Source of the DNA: an uncultured Pelagibacteraceae bacterium | Lineage (GTDB): Bacteria > Pseudomonadota > Alphaproteobacteria > Pelagibacterales > Pelagibacteraceae | Assembly (NCBI GenBank): GCA_902550805.1 | Contig: CACDAL010000002.1 | Location: 1-64,000 of the forward strand | Length of the DNA stretch: 64,000 nucleotides | Direction: 5' to 3' | Shown: positions 14,000-24,143 of the stretch, piece after piece | How the letters are laid out: each line of letters begins with the position of its first letter | How positions within the stretch are numbered: the stretch's first letter is position 1 | Notes under the pieces: model-generated | Database searches by the model: none | Told to the model about the DNA's origin: nothing | What the model saw: the letters and a program-made list of their open reading frames with translations, nothing else | Made by a program: the position numbers and the translations under genes

Positions 14000-14487
14000 T
14001 GAAGATTGAAAAAAACAAAAAAATAATTATTAGCATTCTATTATTACTTTTTGTGTTTATTTTAGATAGGGCAAGCAAAATAGTAATACTTAATATAGCG
14101 GAAGAAACAGGAAAAGTTGATATTTATATAAATTCTTTTTTAAATCTATTTTTAGTTTGGAACAAGGGAATAGGATTCGGATTATTGTCCTTTGATCAAA
14201 AATTTATTTATGATGGAGTTACGATTATTATATCTATAATTAATCTTATAATTATTTATCTAATAGTTATTGAAAAAGGTTTAAAACCTTATTTTTTATT
14301 AATTATTTTAGGTGGTTCCCTAGGCAACTTATTTGATCGATTATATTATAGCGCTGTGCCAGATTTTATTGATTTGAATTATAATGGATACCATTGGTTT
14401 ATCTTTAATGTAGGCGATATATTTATAACTGTTGGAATTATTTGTCTTATTTTAGTTGAAATAATAAATTATAAAAAGGTTAAATGA
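13999..14487 (+). CDS. lspA: Lipoprotein signal peptidase
   Basis: Four hydrophobic segments, GGSLGNLFDRL, DFIDLNY...FNVGD. Confidence 0.95.
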
Positions 14488-14837
14488 ATAAAAATTTTAA
14501 AATAATAATCATATTTCTATTACCTATTTTTTTGTATTCTTGTCAGACAGCAAAAGATGCACTTCAAGGAAAAAAGAGATCAGAACAAAGTGATGAATTT
14601 TTGGTTGAAAAAAAAAATCCTTTAGCCCTTCCTCCAGACTATGAAAAATTACCTTCACCTAGTAGCGAAGAAGAAGATTCAAATAATCAAAATAAATCTT
14701 CGGATATAAAAGATCTTTTAGTTATAAATCAAGAAGGTAAATCTGAGAATTCAAATTCAGAAAAAAATTGCGACCCCAAGACTGCTGAATGCAAAAAGTC
14801 AGATATTGAAAGTTCTATACTTAAAAAGATTCAATAA
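14484..14837 (+). CDS. DUF3035/BamF-like lipoprotein
   Basis: Lipobox LYSCQTAKDALQG; NPLALPPDYEKLPSP; position after lspA. Confidence 0.8.
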   Translation: MNKNFKIIIIFLLPIFLYSCQTAKDALQGKKRSEQSDEFLVEKKNPLALPPDYEKLPSPSSEEEDSNNQNKSSDIKDLLVINQEGKSENSNSEKNCDPKTAECKKSDIESSILKKIQ

Positions 14838-14841
14838 TTTG

Positions 14842-16014
14842 ATGTTTTCTAAAAATATAATTTTTAAAAATTTTAAAAGTAAAATTGATAAAAAACAAAA
14901 AATAGATTTAGAAAATATTTTAAAAAAAGAAAATCTAATAAAAAAATACCCTTTGTTGAAAAGCTTAACAAGTCAATACGAATACAGTTATAATAAAAAA
15001 AATATTAAAAACATTAAAAAATTTTCATCATTTAATTTAATTGGAATGGGTGGATCGACTTTGGGTGCCGAGGCAATATATGATTTTTTAAATCATAAGA
15101 TAAAAAAAAAATTTACTTTTTTTAATAATTTGCAAAATGAAAAAATTTCAAAATCAAAAAATAAAAAAGTCAATTTAGTTGTGTCAAAATCTGGAAATAC
15201 TATTGAAACTATTTCTAATTTTAATTTAATATTAAAAAAACAAAATAAAAATAAAAATGTAATTATTACTGAAAAAAAAAATAGTTATTTGTTCAAGCTT
15301 GCAAAAAAATTAAAAGCAGAAATTTTTGAACATAAAAATTATATCGGTGGAAGGTATTCTGTATTATCCGAAGTTGGAATGTTGCCTGCTGAATTAATGG
15401 GATTACATGAAAATAAGTTTAAAAGATATAATAATTTATTAAAAAATAATTTATTTGTTAATTTATTGATTGAAAATGTAGCTTTCATTTATAAAAGTGT
15501 AAAAAAAAATAAAAAAAATTCTATAATTTTAAATTATGACAAAAAATCTGAAAATTTATTTAAGTGGTACCAGCAATTGACCGCGGAAAGTTTGGGAAAA
15601 CAATACAAAGGTTTGTTTCCAACTATTTCAACTATGCCCAAGGATAATCATAGTATGTTGCAATTTTATTTAGACGGATCTAGAGATAATTTTTTTACTT
15701 TTTTTATTGTAAGAGATAAAAATCCCATAAAGTTAGATAAAAATAATTTATTTGATCAATTTTCAGTACTAAAAAATAAAAACTTATTTAAAGTTTTACA
15801 AGCGCAAAAAGATGCCACTGAAAATGTATTTAATAGAAAAAAAATACCCTACAGAACTTTTGAAGTTTTAAATAGAAACGAAGAAACATTGGGGGAATTG
15901 TTCTGCTTTTTTATATTAGAAACAATTTTATTAAGTAGATTATTAAAATTAAATCCATTTAATCAACCTTCTGTTGAGTTAATTAAAAAAGAAACAAGAA
16001 AAATACTTTTTTAA
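14842..16014 (+). CDS. pgi: Glucose-6-phosphate isomerase, short form
   Basis: MGGSTLGAEAIYDFL, VSKSGNTIET, GGRYSVLSEVGMLPA; start at MFSKN avoids overlap with the upstream gene. Confidence 0.88.
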   Translation: MFSKNIIFKNFKSKIDKKQKIDLENILKKENLIKKYPLLKSLTSQYEYSYNKKNIKNIKKFSSFNLIGMGGSTLGAEAIYDFLNHKIKKKFTFFNNLQNEKISKSKNKKVNLVVSKSGNTIETISNFNLILKKQNKNKNVIITEKKNSYLFKLAKKLKAEIFEHKNYIGGRYSVLSEVGMLPAELMGLHENKFKRYNNLLKNNLFVNLLIENVAFIYKSVKKNKKNSIILNYDKKSENLFKWYQQLTAESLGKQYKGLFPTISTMPKDNHSMLQFYLDGSRDNFFTFFIVRDKNPIKLDKNNLFDQFSVLKNKNLFKVLQAQKDATENVFNRKKIPYRTFEVLNRNEETLGELFCFFILETILLSRLLKLNPFNQPSVELIKKETRKILF

Positions 16015-16574
16015 AATATTTTTCCAAATATAACTTTTGACAAACCATAATTTTTTTCTTTAAATATTTTAAAATTTTCTGAAGTTTTTTCTTTAATTTT
16101 TTTATTTCTATGTAAAATAAGTATTGTTTTATCATTTGCAATTTTTAATTTTTTTAACTTTATAATAATTTGATTTATATTTTTATCTATGAATGGAGGA
16201 TCTAAAAAAATTATATCGAAATTTTTATAAATAAAATTTATTTCATTAATGTTATAAACACTTTCATTAAATATTTTAGATTTACTCTCAAGATTTAATT
16301 TAAAAATATTTTTTTTTAAGATTTCAATAGACTTTGAATAATTTTCAAAAAAAAATACTTGTTTTGCACCTCTTGACAAGCATTCTATTCCGAAAGAGCC
16401 AGTGCCAGAAAATAAATCAAGAATTTTTCCATTTCTTAATTTTATATATTCATATTTCGAATGCTCTAAAATATTAAAAATAGATTCTCTAACTAAATCC
16501 TTAAGAGGTCTAGTTGATTTATCTAATGGATCTAATATTTTTCTACCTTTTAGATCTCCTGCTATGACTCTCAT
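16011..16574 (-). CDS. rsmD: 16S rRNA (guanine966-N2)-methyltransferase
   Basis: MRVIAGDLKGRKI, LDLFSGTGSFGIECLSRGA, IIFLDPPF. Confidence 0.93.
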   Translation of the reverse strand: MRVIAGDLKGRKILDPLDKSTRPLKDLVRESIFNILEHSKYEYIKLRNGKILDLFSGTGSFGIECLSRGAKQVFFFENYSKSIEILKKNIFKLNLESKSKIFNESVYNINEINFIYKNFDIIFLDPPFIDKNINQIIIKLKKLKIANDKTILILHRNKKIKEKTSENFKIFKEKNYGLSKVIFGKIF

Positions 16575-16576
16575 TA

Positions 16577-17839
16577 TTAATTTATTATTTTATATCCTAT
16601 ATCGCTCCTGAAAAATCCATTTTTCCAATTTAGTTTTTTTATACTTTCCATAGCCTGATTTCTAGAATTTTTAAATTCATCAGAAATAGATACAAAATTA
16701 AGAACACGCCCACCTATTGCGTAGATTTTATCATTTTCAATTTTTGTTCCTGCATGATAAATTATATTATTTCTATCTTGATTTAATTCACTTATATTAG
16801 GAATTTCTATATTTTTTTTATAATTTTCAGGATACCCTTTTGAGCAAAGCACAACACAAAGACTTTTTTTATTGTGCCATTCAATATTATTTTTATCTAA
16901 TTTTTTTTCACAGCAAGAAATAATTATATCTAATAAGTCTGATTTCAATAGAGGTAGTATGGTCTGGCATTCTGGGTCACCCATTCTTACGTTGTATTCT
17001 ATTAAATAAGGTTCGTTATTTTTGATCATAAGACCCGCATATAAAAAACCTTTATATTCATCATTAATTTCTCTGATTGCTTTTAAAGTTGGTTTTATTA
17101 TTTTATTAATTATTTTTATTTCTAATTCCTCATTTATTAAACCAGATGGAGAATAAGCTCCCATACCACCAGTATTTTTTCCAACATCGCCTTCCCCGAC
17201 TCTCTTGTGATCTTGAGCCGTATTGAAACTTTTAAAATTTTCTCCGTCAGATATTATGAAATAGCTCATTTCATCACCTTCTAAAAATTCTTCTATTAGA
17301 ACTTTATGATCTCGACCAAATTCACCATCAAATATTTTAATTATAGATTTTTTTGCACTTGCAAAATCATTACAAACAAAAACTCCTTTACCAGAAGCCA
17401 AAACGTCTGCTTTAATAACAATTGGCATTTTAGAATTATATAAAAATTCAATAGCTTCATTTTTTTTTTCAAAAATCCCAAATTTTGCTGTTGGTATTTT
17501 ATATTTTTCACAAATTTTTTTTGTGAAAATTTTCGATCCTTCTAATCTAGCTGATTTTTTTCTAGGTCCGAATATTTTAATATTTTTTTTTTCAAAGAAA
17601 TCAACTATGCCATCAACCAGAGGTTTTTCTGGCCCAACAACTAATAGATCTATATTATGGCCATCAACAAATTTATTTAACTCAATAAAATTATTAATAT
17701 CCAAATTTACATTTTCAGCTATATTGCTAGTTCCGGCATTTCCGGGAATACAGTATAGCTTATTTAATTTTGGAGATTTTGATATTTTTAAAGCTAAAGC
17801 GTGCTCTCTCCCTCCACTTCCTAAAATTGCAATTTTCAT
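16577..17839 (-). CDS. purD: Phosphoribosylamine-glycine ligase
   Basis: MKIAILGSGGREHAL, GPEKPLVDGIVD, NTGGMGAYSP, EYNVRMGDPECQ. Confidence 0.98.
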   Translation of the reverse strand: MKIAILGSGGREHALALKISKSPKLNKLYCIPGNAGTSNIAENVNLDINNFIELNKFVDGHNIDLLVVGPEKPLVDGIVDFFEKKNIKIFGPRKKSARLEGSKIFTKKICEKYKIPTAKFGIFEKKNEAIEFLYNSKMPIVIKADVLASGKGVFVCNDFASAKKSIIKIFDGEFGRDHKVLIEEFLEGDEMSYFIISDGENFKSFNTAQDHKRVGEGDVGKNTGGMGAYSPSGLINEELEIKIINKIIKPTLKAIREINDEYKGFLYAGLMIKNNEPYLIEYNVRMGDPECQTILPLLKSDLLDIIISCCEKKLDKNNIEWHNKKSLCVVLCSKGYPENYKKNIEIPNISELNQDRNNIIYHAGTKIENDKIYAIGGRVLNFVSISDEFKNSRNQAMESIKKLNWKNGFFRSDIGYKIIN

Positions 17840-17862
17840 ATATTTTAATATATATCCTATTA

Positions 17863-18060
17863 ATGAAAAACAAGTTAGCTAAATTAAAATTTTTACCAAA
17901 CAATTTTGAAATTATAGAAGAAGGAGATCATGTAATTTGTGCTGTTTCAGGAAAAAAAATTCTATTAGAGAATTTAAATTATTGGAATGTTGATGAACAA
18001 GAACCTTATTTTTCATATGCTGAAGCATCAATTAAAAAAGAAAAATTAATTAAAAAATAA
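17863..18060 (+). CDS. DUF2093-like small protein
   Basis: MKNKLAKLKFLPNNFEIIEEGDHVICAVSGKKILLENLNYWNVDEQEPYFSYAEAS; the track start at 17770 lies inside antisense purD. Confidence 0.75.
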   Translation: MKNKLAKLKFLPNNFEIIEEGDHVICAVSGKKILLENLNYWNVDEQEPYFSYAEASIKKEKLIKK

Positions 18061-18062
18061 TA

Positions 18063-18920
18063 TTATTTTTTCCATCTATCATGAGTCCAAATCCATTGTT
18101 CAGGATTTTTTGTTATCATTTTTTCTAGAACAGTATTTAAAAATGATGTAATTTCTTCAATAGATTTTTCTTTATTTACCGCAATAGGTTTTGAAACATG
18201 CATTTTAAAATAAATATTATTATATCTTTCAATATAAATTGGAATGAGTTCACATTCATACTTTGTAATCAATTGAGCTGGAATAGTTGTGGTAGTAGCC
18301 AAACTTCCAAAAAAATTTATTTTAGCGCCTTCCCTGACTCTTTGATCAATCATCAGCGCTATTGAAGAACCATTTTTTATATTTTCAATTATTTCTCTTG
18401 TTCCAGATCTGCCTTTTTTAATTTGTTTTTTGCAAATGTATTTAGTTCTTATTTTTTCCATTGTCTTATTTAAAAAAATATTATTCAGTGGTCTGTATAT
18501 AGCTGCCAAATCAATGCCAGACTTTTCGATTTGCATAGCCATCAATTCAAAATTATTAAAATGACCTGAAATAAAAACAGCTCTTTTATTTTCTTTTTTG
18601 ATTTTTTCTAAGTACTCGATTCCTTCTATTTTAATATAATCGTTCAGTTTGTTATTACGAAAATCTTTTAAATGAGGGTATTCAGCAAATATTCTTCCAT
18701 AATTTCCAAATACATTTTCTGCAATTTTTACATTACCATTTGTAAAAAAATTAGCCTTTTCAAGGTTTTCAATAATTTTGGATTTTGATCTAAAAACTGG
18801 ACCTAAAATTTTTCCTATTATAAATCCTAAATTGGATGAATTTCTATATCCTATTAGTTTAAAAAGAATGAATAAAAAACAAATTATTATGTATTCTATA
18901 AAATAAATTAATTTTTTCAT
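18063..18920 (-). CDS. lpxL: Lauroyl/myristoyl acyltransferase family (lipid A biosynthesis)
   Basis: ISGHFNNFELMAMQI, ALMIDQRVREGAKINFFG; adjacent to lpxK/waaA. Confidence 0.85.
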   Translation of the reverse strand: MKKLIYFIEYIIICFLFILFKLIGYRNSSNLGFIIGKILGPVFRSKSKIIENLEKANFFTNGNVKIAENVFGNYGRIFAEYPHLKDFRNNKLNDYIKIEGIEYLEKIKKENKRAVFISGHFNNFELMAMQIEKSGIDLAAIYRPLNNIFLNKTMEKIRTKYICKKQIKKGRSGTREIIENIKNGSSIALMIDQRVREGAKINFFGSLATTTTIPAQLITKYECELIPIYIERYNNIYFKMHVSKPIAVNKEKSIEEITSFLNTVLEKMITKNPEQWIWTHDRWKK

Positions 18921-19840
18921 ATTTTTTCTTGTAAAAAGTTAGAAAATTTTTTTCTATCCTTTATTTTTAATTCAATTTTTAAAAATTTAATATTTTTTTT
19001 ATTTTTTTTAGATAATCTTAAATAATCTTTCTCAGTTGTGATAATATTTAAATCTTTTACTTTTGCTATTTTTTTAATTTTATCTATTTCATATTTAGAA
19101 AATTTGTGATGATCAGGAAATATAATTTTTTTTTTTATTTTAAATCTATATTTTTTTAATGTTCTTTCAAATTCGTTTGGATTACCTATTCCAGAAAAAA
19201 TAATGAAATTATTATTTCTGTTGAATTGTTTTAAATTTGTGGGCACATATTTTCCTTCGAAGATTTTTAAATTTTTATTATTTTTTAAAAGCAAAGATTT
19301 AAGTATTTTATTTTTTTTTTCTCCATTCAAAAAAATTGCATCATATTTTTTGACATTTGAAATATTTTCTCTTAAAGGTCCAGCTGGTAACAAAAAACCA
19401 TTTCCAATTCCACTAGTAGAATTAAAACAAGCTATAGATAAATCATATTTTATTGTTTTTTCTTGCAACCCATCATCAATTATACATATTTCATATTTCT
19501 GATTTTTTGCAATTTTTAAAGCAATACCTCTATCATTATTACATATCAATTTGCCGTTAGATTCTAAAAGAATTTTTTCATCAATCTGATTTTTGTATTT
19601 TTTTTTTATAAATACAGTTTTGTATTTTTTAGTTAAAATCTTATTTACCTCTATTGATAGAGGAGTTTTTCCAGTACCGCCTAGATAAATATTTCCTATG
19701 CAAATTGTTTTTAAATTATACTTTTTTTTATTTGATAAGTTTTTAATTAAATTTATTGTAAATGTGATAAAAGTTAATGGATATAATATAATTGATAAAA
19801 AATTTTTTTTACTCCAAAATATTGGTTTATAAATTTTCAT
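18917..19840 (-). CDS. lpxK: Tetraacyldisaccharide 4'-kinase
   Basis: GNIYLGGTGKTPLSIEV, IIDDGLQ, ITTEKDYLRL. Confidence 0.9.
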   Translation of the reverse strand: MKIYKPIFWSKKNFLSIILYPLTFITFTINLIKNLSNKKKYNLKTICIGNIYLGGTGKTPLSIEVNKILTKKYKTVFIKKKYKNQIDEKILLESNGKLICNNDRGIALKIAKNQKYEICIIDDGLQEKTIKYDLSIACFNSTSGIGNGFLLPAGPLRENISNVKKYDAIFLNGEKKNKILKSLLLKNNKNLKIFEGKYVPTNLKQFNRNNNFIIFSGIGNPNEFERTLKKYRFKIKKKIIFPDHHKFSKYEIDKIKKIAKVKDLNIITTEKDYLRLSKKNKKNIKFLKIELKIKDRKKFSNFLQEKI

Positions 19841-21076
19841 TTAAATAAATTTTTTAATCTCTAATAAATTATTATTAAGTATTCTTTTTCCGACTGAAAA
19901 TAATTTATTTCGAATTAAGTTTGGTTGTTTATAATTTATTTTTTTTAATACTATATTTTTCATCATAGATTCATTATTAATTTTTGAAGAAATTTTAAAT
20001 TTTTCTAACATTCTGTAAACTTCTTTAAAATTATCTATATTAGGACCATGCAAAATATAATTGCCTAATCTGGCAGGTTCTAGAGGATTTTGCCCACCAT
20101 GAGATATGAGAGAGCCACCTAAAAAGCTTACATAAGACAATTCGTAAAACTTTGAAGCTTCTCCATAAGTATCAACAAGGTAAATATCTGTATTATTGTT
20201 AATTTTTTTAAAAGATGAGTGTGTTACTATATTTAATCCGATCTTATTTAAATTATTAATTATTTTATCCGATTTGTTTATATGTCTTGGTATAACAATT
20301 GTTAATATATTTTTATTTTTTAATTTAATTTTTTTATGAACGTTGCCAATAGCCAGTTCTTCTCCTGGATGTATACTTCCAGCACACCAAACTTTTTTAT
20401 TTAAAAATTTTTTTTTAAATTTTAAATTAATTTTTTTTAAGTTTTTTTCACCAAAATATTTTAGATTTCCAGGTGTCTTTATTTTTTTTACACCAAGTTT
20501 TTTTAGGTAATTAAGAGTTTCTAAATTTTGAGGTAAAGCCAAATTAATTTTATTAAAAATATTTTTTGAAAATTTTGGAAAATTTTTCCATCTAAGGTAA
20601 CTTTTTTTTGTTATTCTGGCATTCAAAAGAATAATAGGAATTTTATTATAATGTAAATTTTTTATCATATTGGGCCATATTTCAGATTCAACAAATATTG
20701 CCAATTTAGGGTTCCAATAATTAATAAATTTATTAGAAAAATAATTAATATCTAATGGAAAATAATAGTGGATTGTTTTTTTAAATTTATATTTTGATAG
20801 AATTAAAGTGGAACTTATTGTCGAAGAGGTGATTAAAATATTTTTTATTTTTTTATCTTGTTCAAGTTTTTTTACAACTGGAATTATGCTCAGTATCTCT
20901 CCTACGCTTGCACCATGCAGCCAAACAGGTTTTGAGATTCGATTTTTATTAGAATAAATGCCAAATTTTTCTTTGAATCTTTTTGGGTCTTCTTTTCCTT
21001 TTATAATTCTAAAAAGAATTATAAAAGGAGAAAAAATTATTATTATTAGACCTAATAATTCATACAAAATATACAT
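19841..21076 (-). CDS. waaA: 3-deoxy-D-manno-octulosonic acid transferase
   Basis: WLHGASVGEI, FVESEIWPN, AGSIHPGEE, GGSLISHGGQNPLEPA. Confidence 0.95.
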   Translation of the reverse strand: MYILYELLGLIIIIFSPFIILFRIIKGKEDPKRFKEKFGIYSNKNRISKPVWLHGASVGEILSIIPVVKKLEQDKKIKNILITSSTISSTLILSKYKFKKTIHYYFPLDINYFSNKFINYWNPKLAIFVESEIWPNMIKNLHYNKIPIILLNARITKKSYLRWKNFPKFSKNIFNKINLALPQNLETLNYLKKLGVKKIKTPGNLKYFGEKNLKKINLKFKKKFLNKKVWCAGSIHPGEELAIGNVHKKIKLKNKNILTIVIPRHINKSDKIINNLNKIGLNIVTHSSFKKINNNTDIYLVDTYGEASKFYELSYVSFLGGSLISHGGQNPLEPARLGNYILHGPNIDNFKEVYRMLEKFKISSKINNESMMKNIVLKKINYKQPNLIRNKLFSVGKRILNNNLLEIKKFI

Positions 21077-22818
21077 TAACTATTTTTTACTTGTCTATTA
21101 TAAAAATTTTTATAAATTTCTGAATCAATAAGTAATTTTTCGTGTTTGCCAGAGTCAACAACTTGACCTTTATCCATGACGTATATTTTATCTGAGTTCA
21201 AAATCGTAGATATTCTATGGGCAATTACTAAAGTTGTTTTATTTTTTATAAGAAGATCTAGAGCTTTTTGAATTTTTTCTTCAGTTTTCGAGTCTAGTGA
21301 AGAAGTAGCTTCATCTAAAAGTATAATTTTACTATTTTTTAAAAATGCTCTTGCGATCGAAAGTCTTTGTTTTTCCCCTCCTGACAATTTAATGCCATTT
21401 TCACCAATAATAGTTTCGAATTTATTTTCTAAGTTGTTTATAAAATCTGAACACATGGCTAATTCAGCTGCCTTATAAATTTCGTCTTTTGATGAATTGG
21501 GTTTGGCATATTTAATATTATTGAATACCGAGTCATCAAATAAAGTTGTATTTTGATCTACAATTGAAATTTCATTTCTGAGTGATGATAGTTTAACTTC
21601 ATTTATATTTTGCCCATCTATCATTAATTTTCCAGATATTGGGTCATAAATTCTAGGAATTAAGTTCAGTAAAGTCGATTTACCCGATCCACTATGTCCG
21701 ACCAAAGCTGTCATTTTATTTCCACTAATATCGATATTTATATCTTTTAAAACTTCATTGTTTGCATTTGAAAAATAGTTAAAGTTTACATTTCTAAAAA
21801 TTATTGTTCCTTCCTTTATTTCAAGTTTTTTCAAATTTTCATTTGAGTTTATTCTATTTTTAGTATCAATAATTGGAATTATTCTTTTTCCAGCAGATAA
21901 TCCTTGACCAATACCTACATTGATAGTTGCAAGCGATTTAACTGGTTGGTAAGCAAGCATCATGGCAGCCAAGAAAGAGAAAAAGTTATTAATACTTAGC
22001 TGTTCGTTCATAATCAGTTTTCCAGAATAAAAAATTAAAGTTGCAATCATTATTCCAGTTAAAATTTCCATTATAGGAGTGGCTCTAATGAAAACTGTTG
22101 CAATTTTAATGGATTTTTCTTTGAGATCATTTACGAATTTTTCAGACCTTAAACTTTCATAGTCTTCTCTCTGGAATATCTTTATTATTTTATGATTTTT
22201 AAATAGATCAATTAAATATTTATTCAAATCCCCAGATCTTTCTTGGGCTTCGGTAGTTACTTTGCCCATTCTTTTACCTAATTTTTTTGCAGTGATAGAA
22301 GCTATTGGAATCATAATTATTGCAATTAATGATAATTTCCAATTTTGAAGAAACATTACTGTAAGCAAACCGATTAAGGTCAAACCATCCTTAAAAAAAT
22401 TTAAAAAAGAATTACTCAACATTCCAGTTATTTGATTAACATCAAAATTTAAATTAGAAATATATTTTCCAGAATGTTTATTCTCAATAAGTTCAGTATC
22501 TGCGCTAATGAATGATAAAAGCATATCTATCTGAATTTTTTTTTTAACTTCTTCAGCAACATTAATCATAAGGACTTTTGCCATATAAAGTGAAATTCCT
22601 TTAGTTGAAAATGCAATAATTATTAAAATGGGAATAACAAAAATTAATGTTTGATCTTTATTAAGAAAAATTTTTTCAATTGCAGGATCTAAAAGCCATG
22701 CGGTTGCTGAAGTACTTCCGGCAACTAAAATTGAAAAAAAAACTGCAAGAATAATTTTATATAAAAATTTTTTTGTATAATCTTTATATAATCTTTTTAA
22801 AATTTCTAAATTTGTCAT
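21076..22818 (-). CDS. msbA: Lipid A export ABC transporter (MsbA-like)
   Basis: ABC TM domain; Walker A GHSGSGKST, LSGGEKQRLSIARA, LLDEATSSLD. Confidence 0.92.
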   Translation of the reverse strand: MTNLEILKRLYKDYTKKFLYKIILAVFFSILVAGSTSATAWLLDPAIEKIFLNKDQTLIFVIPILIIIAFSTKGISLYMAKVLMINVAEEVKKKIQIDMLLSFISADTELIENKHSGKYISNLNFDVNQITGMLSNSFLNFFKDGLTLIGLLTVMFLQNWKLSLIAIIMIPIASITAKKLGKRMGKVTTEAQERSGDLNKYLIDLFKNHKIIKIFQREDYESLRSEKFVNDLKEKSIKIATVFIRATPIMEILTGIMIATLIFYSGKLIMNEQLSINNFFSFLAAMMLAYQPVKSLATINVGIGQGLSAGKRIIPIIDTKNRINSNENLKKLEIKEGTIIFRNVNFNYFSNANNEVLKDINIDISGNKMTALVGHSGSGKSTLLNLIPRIYDPISGKLMIDGQNINEVKLSSLRNEISIVDQNTTLFDDSVFNNIKYAKPNSSKDEIYKAAELAMCSDFINNLENKFETIIGENGIKLSGGEKQRLSIARAFLKNSKIILLDEATSSLDSKTEEKIQKALDLLIKNKTTLVIAHRISTILNSDKIYVMDKGQVVDSGKHEKLLIDSEIYKNFYNRQVKNS

Positions 22819-22819
22819 A

Positions 22820-23686
22820 CTAAATTATTTTTCCAATTAAAATATTTATAAAAATTAATAATCCTAAAAAGTTGTTGCTTTTAAATTTTTTTAAACAATC
22901 AAGTGGATCATTTACTTTTAATTTTTTTATTTGAAAAAAAAGTAAATAAATTGATGGTGTAATTAAAAAAAAGTAATAAAAAATTTTAAATTTCATTAAA
23001 AAACCTACAAAAATTAATGAAATTATAAAAAGCAAATAACTTACAAACATAAATTTTTTTGGGTTATTTTTAAATTTTATCGAAGTTGATTTAACTCCTA
23101 TAATTTCATCATCCTTAATATCTTGATATCCATATATTGTGTCGTAACCCAGTGTCCAAAATATGGCTCCAATATAAAATATAATTGGAATAAGTGAGAT
23201 ATCATTTTTTATAGAAATCCAGGCTAAAATAAGCCCATAATTAAAAGTAATTCCTAAAAATAGTTGAGGCCAATATGTAAATCTTTTCATTAAAGGATAT
23301 GTAAATGCGAAAGGCATAGACATTAAAGCCATCAGAATTGTAAATTGATTAAAATTTATTAATACCAAAAAAGCTAAAGTGCATAAAATTATTACATAAA
23401 GTAGGGCGATTTTGATAGATATTTTTTCTGATGCTAGGGGTCTATTTTTTGTTCTTTCAACTTTTTTATCAAAATTTTTATCAGTTATATCATTAACAAT
23501 ACATCCCGCAGATCTCATTAATAAAGAACCTAGAAAAAAAAGAATTGCATAAAAAAAGAAATTATTAAAATTAGAGCTGAAGTCATAAGCAATAGTCAGT
23601 CCCCAGATACATGGCCAAAATAGCAACATGAATCCAATTGGTTTATTTAGCCTTGTTAACTGAATAAATAATTTGATATTTTCCAT
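22820..23686 (-). CDS. ubiA: 4-hydroxybenzoate polyprenyltransferase
   Basis: RSAGCIVNDITDKNFDKKVERTKNRPLAS, DTIYGYQDIKDDEIIGVKSTS. Confidence 0.95.
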   Translation of the reverse strand: MENIKLFIQLTRLNKPIGFMLLFWPCIWGLTIAYDFSSNFNNFFFYAILFFLGSLLMRSAGCIVNDITDKNFDKKVERTKNRPLASEKISIKIALLYVIILCTLAFLVLINFNQFTILMALMSMPFAFTYPLMKRFTYWPQLFLGITFNYGLILAWISIKNDISLIPIIFYIGAIFWTLGYDTIYGYQDIKDDEIIGVKSTSIKFKNNPKKFMFVSYLLFIISLIFVGFLMKFKIFYYFFLITPSIYLLFFQIKKLKVNDPLDCLKKFKSNNFLGLLIFINILIGKII

Positions 23687-23738
23687 TATAATTTACTTGT
23701 AAATAACAAAGGCTAGATTCATAATCAAATTGATTCGT

Positions 23739-24143
23739 ATGAATATAGATTACACAGTAACAGCCTTAATGTTTCCAGCAATTCCACTTTTGATGAGTGT
23801 TTATGGGAACCGTTTTCATACTTTAAGTAATTTAATCAGAAAAATACATGATGAATATGTATGGGAAAAACACATTCCTCAAGAATGGGAAAAGCAGTTA
23901 AAAAATTTAAATGGAAGAGTTAAGTGGTTAAAATACACACTTGCTTGTGCCAGTTTTGGGTTTTTGTTTAATATGTTAACTGTTTTTGCTCTTTATTTAG
24001 ATCTTATTTTTTTGGCTAGAATTATTTTTGGATCATGTTGTTTAACCATGATCATTTCAGTATTATTTTTTATTAGAGATATACATTTATCGACAGAGAC
24101 TTTGAAGCTACATCTATCTGATATGAAAATTGATTTGGATTAA
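23739..24143 (+). CDS. DUF2721-like membrane protein
   Basis: Two hydrophobic segments, ALMFPAIPLLMSVYGNR; ATG start at 23739 preferred over TTG 23730. Confidence 0.75.
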   Translation: MNIDYTVTALMFPAIPLLMSVYGNRFHTLSNLIRKIHDEYVWEKHIPQEWEKQLKNLNGRVKWLKYTLACASFGFLFNMLTVFALYLDLIFLARIIFGSCCLTMIISVLFFIRDIHLSTETLKLHLSDMKIDLD

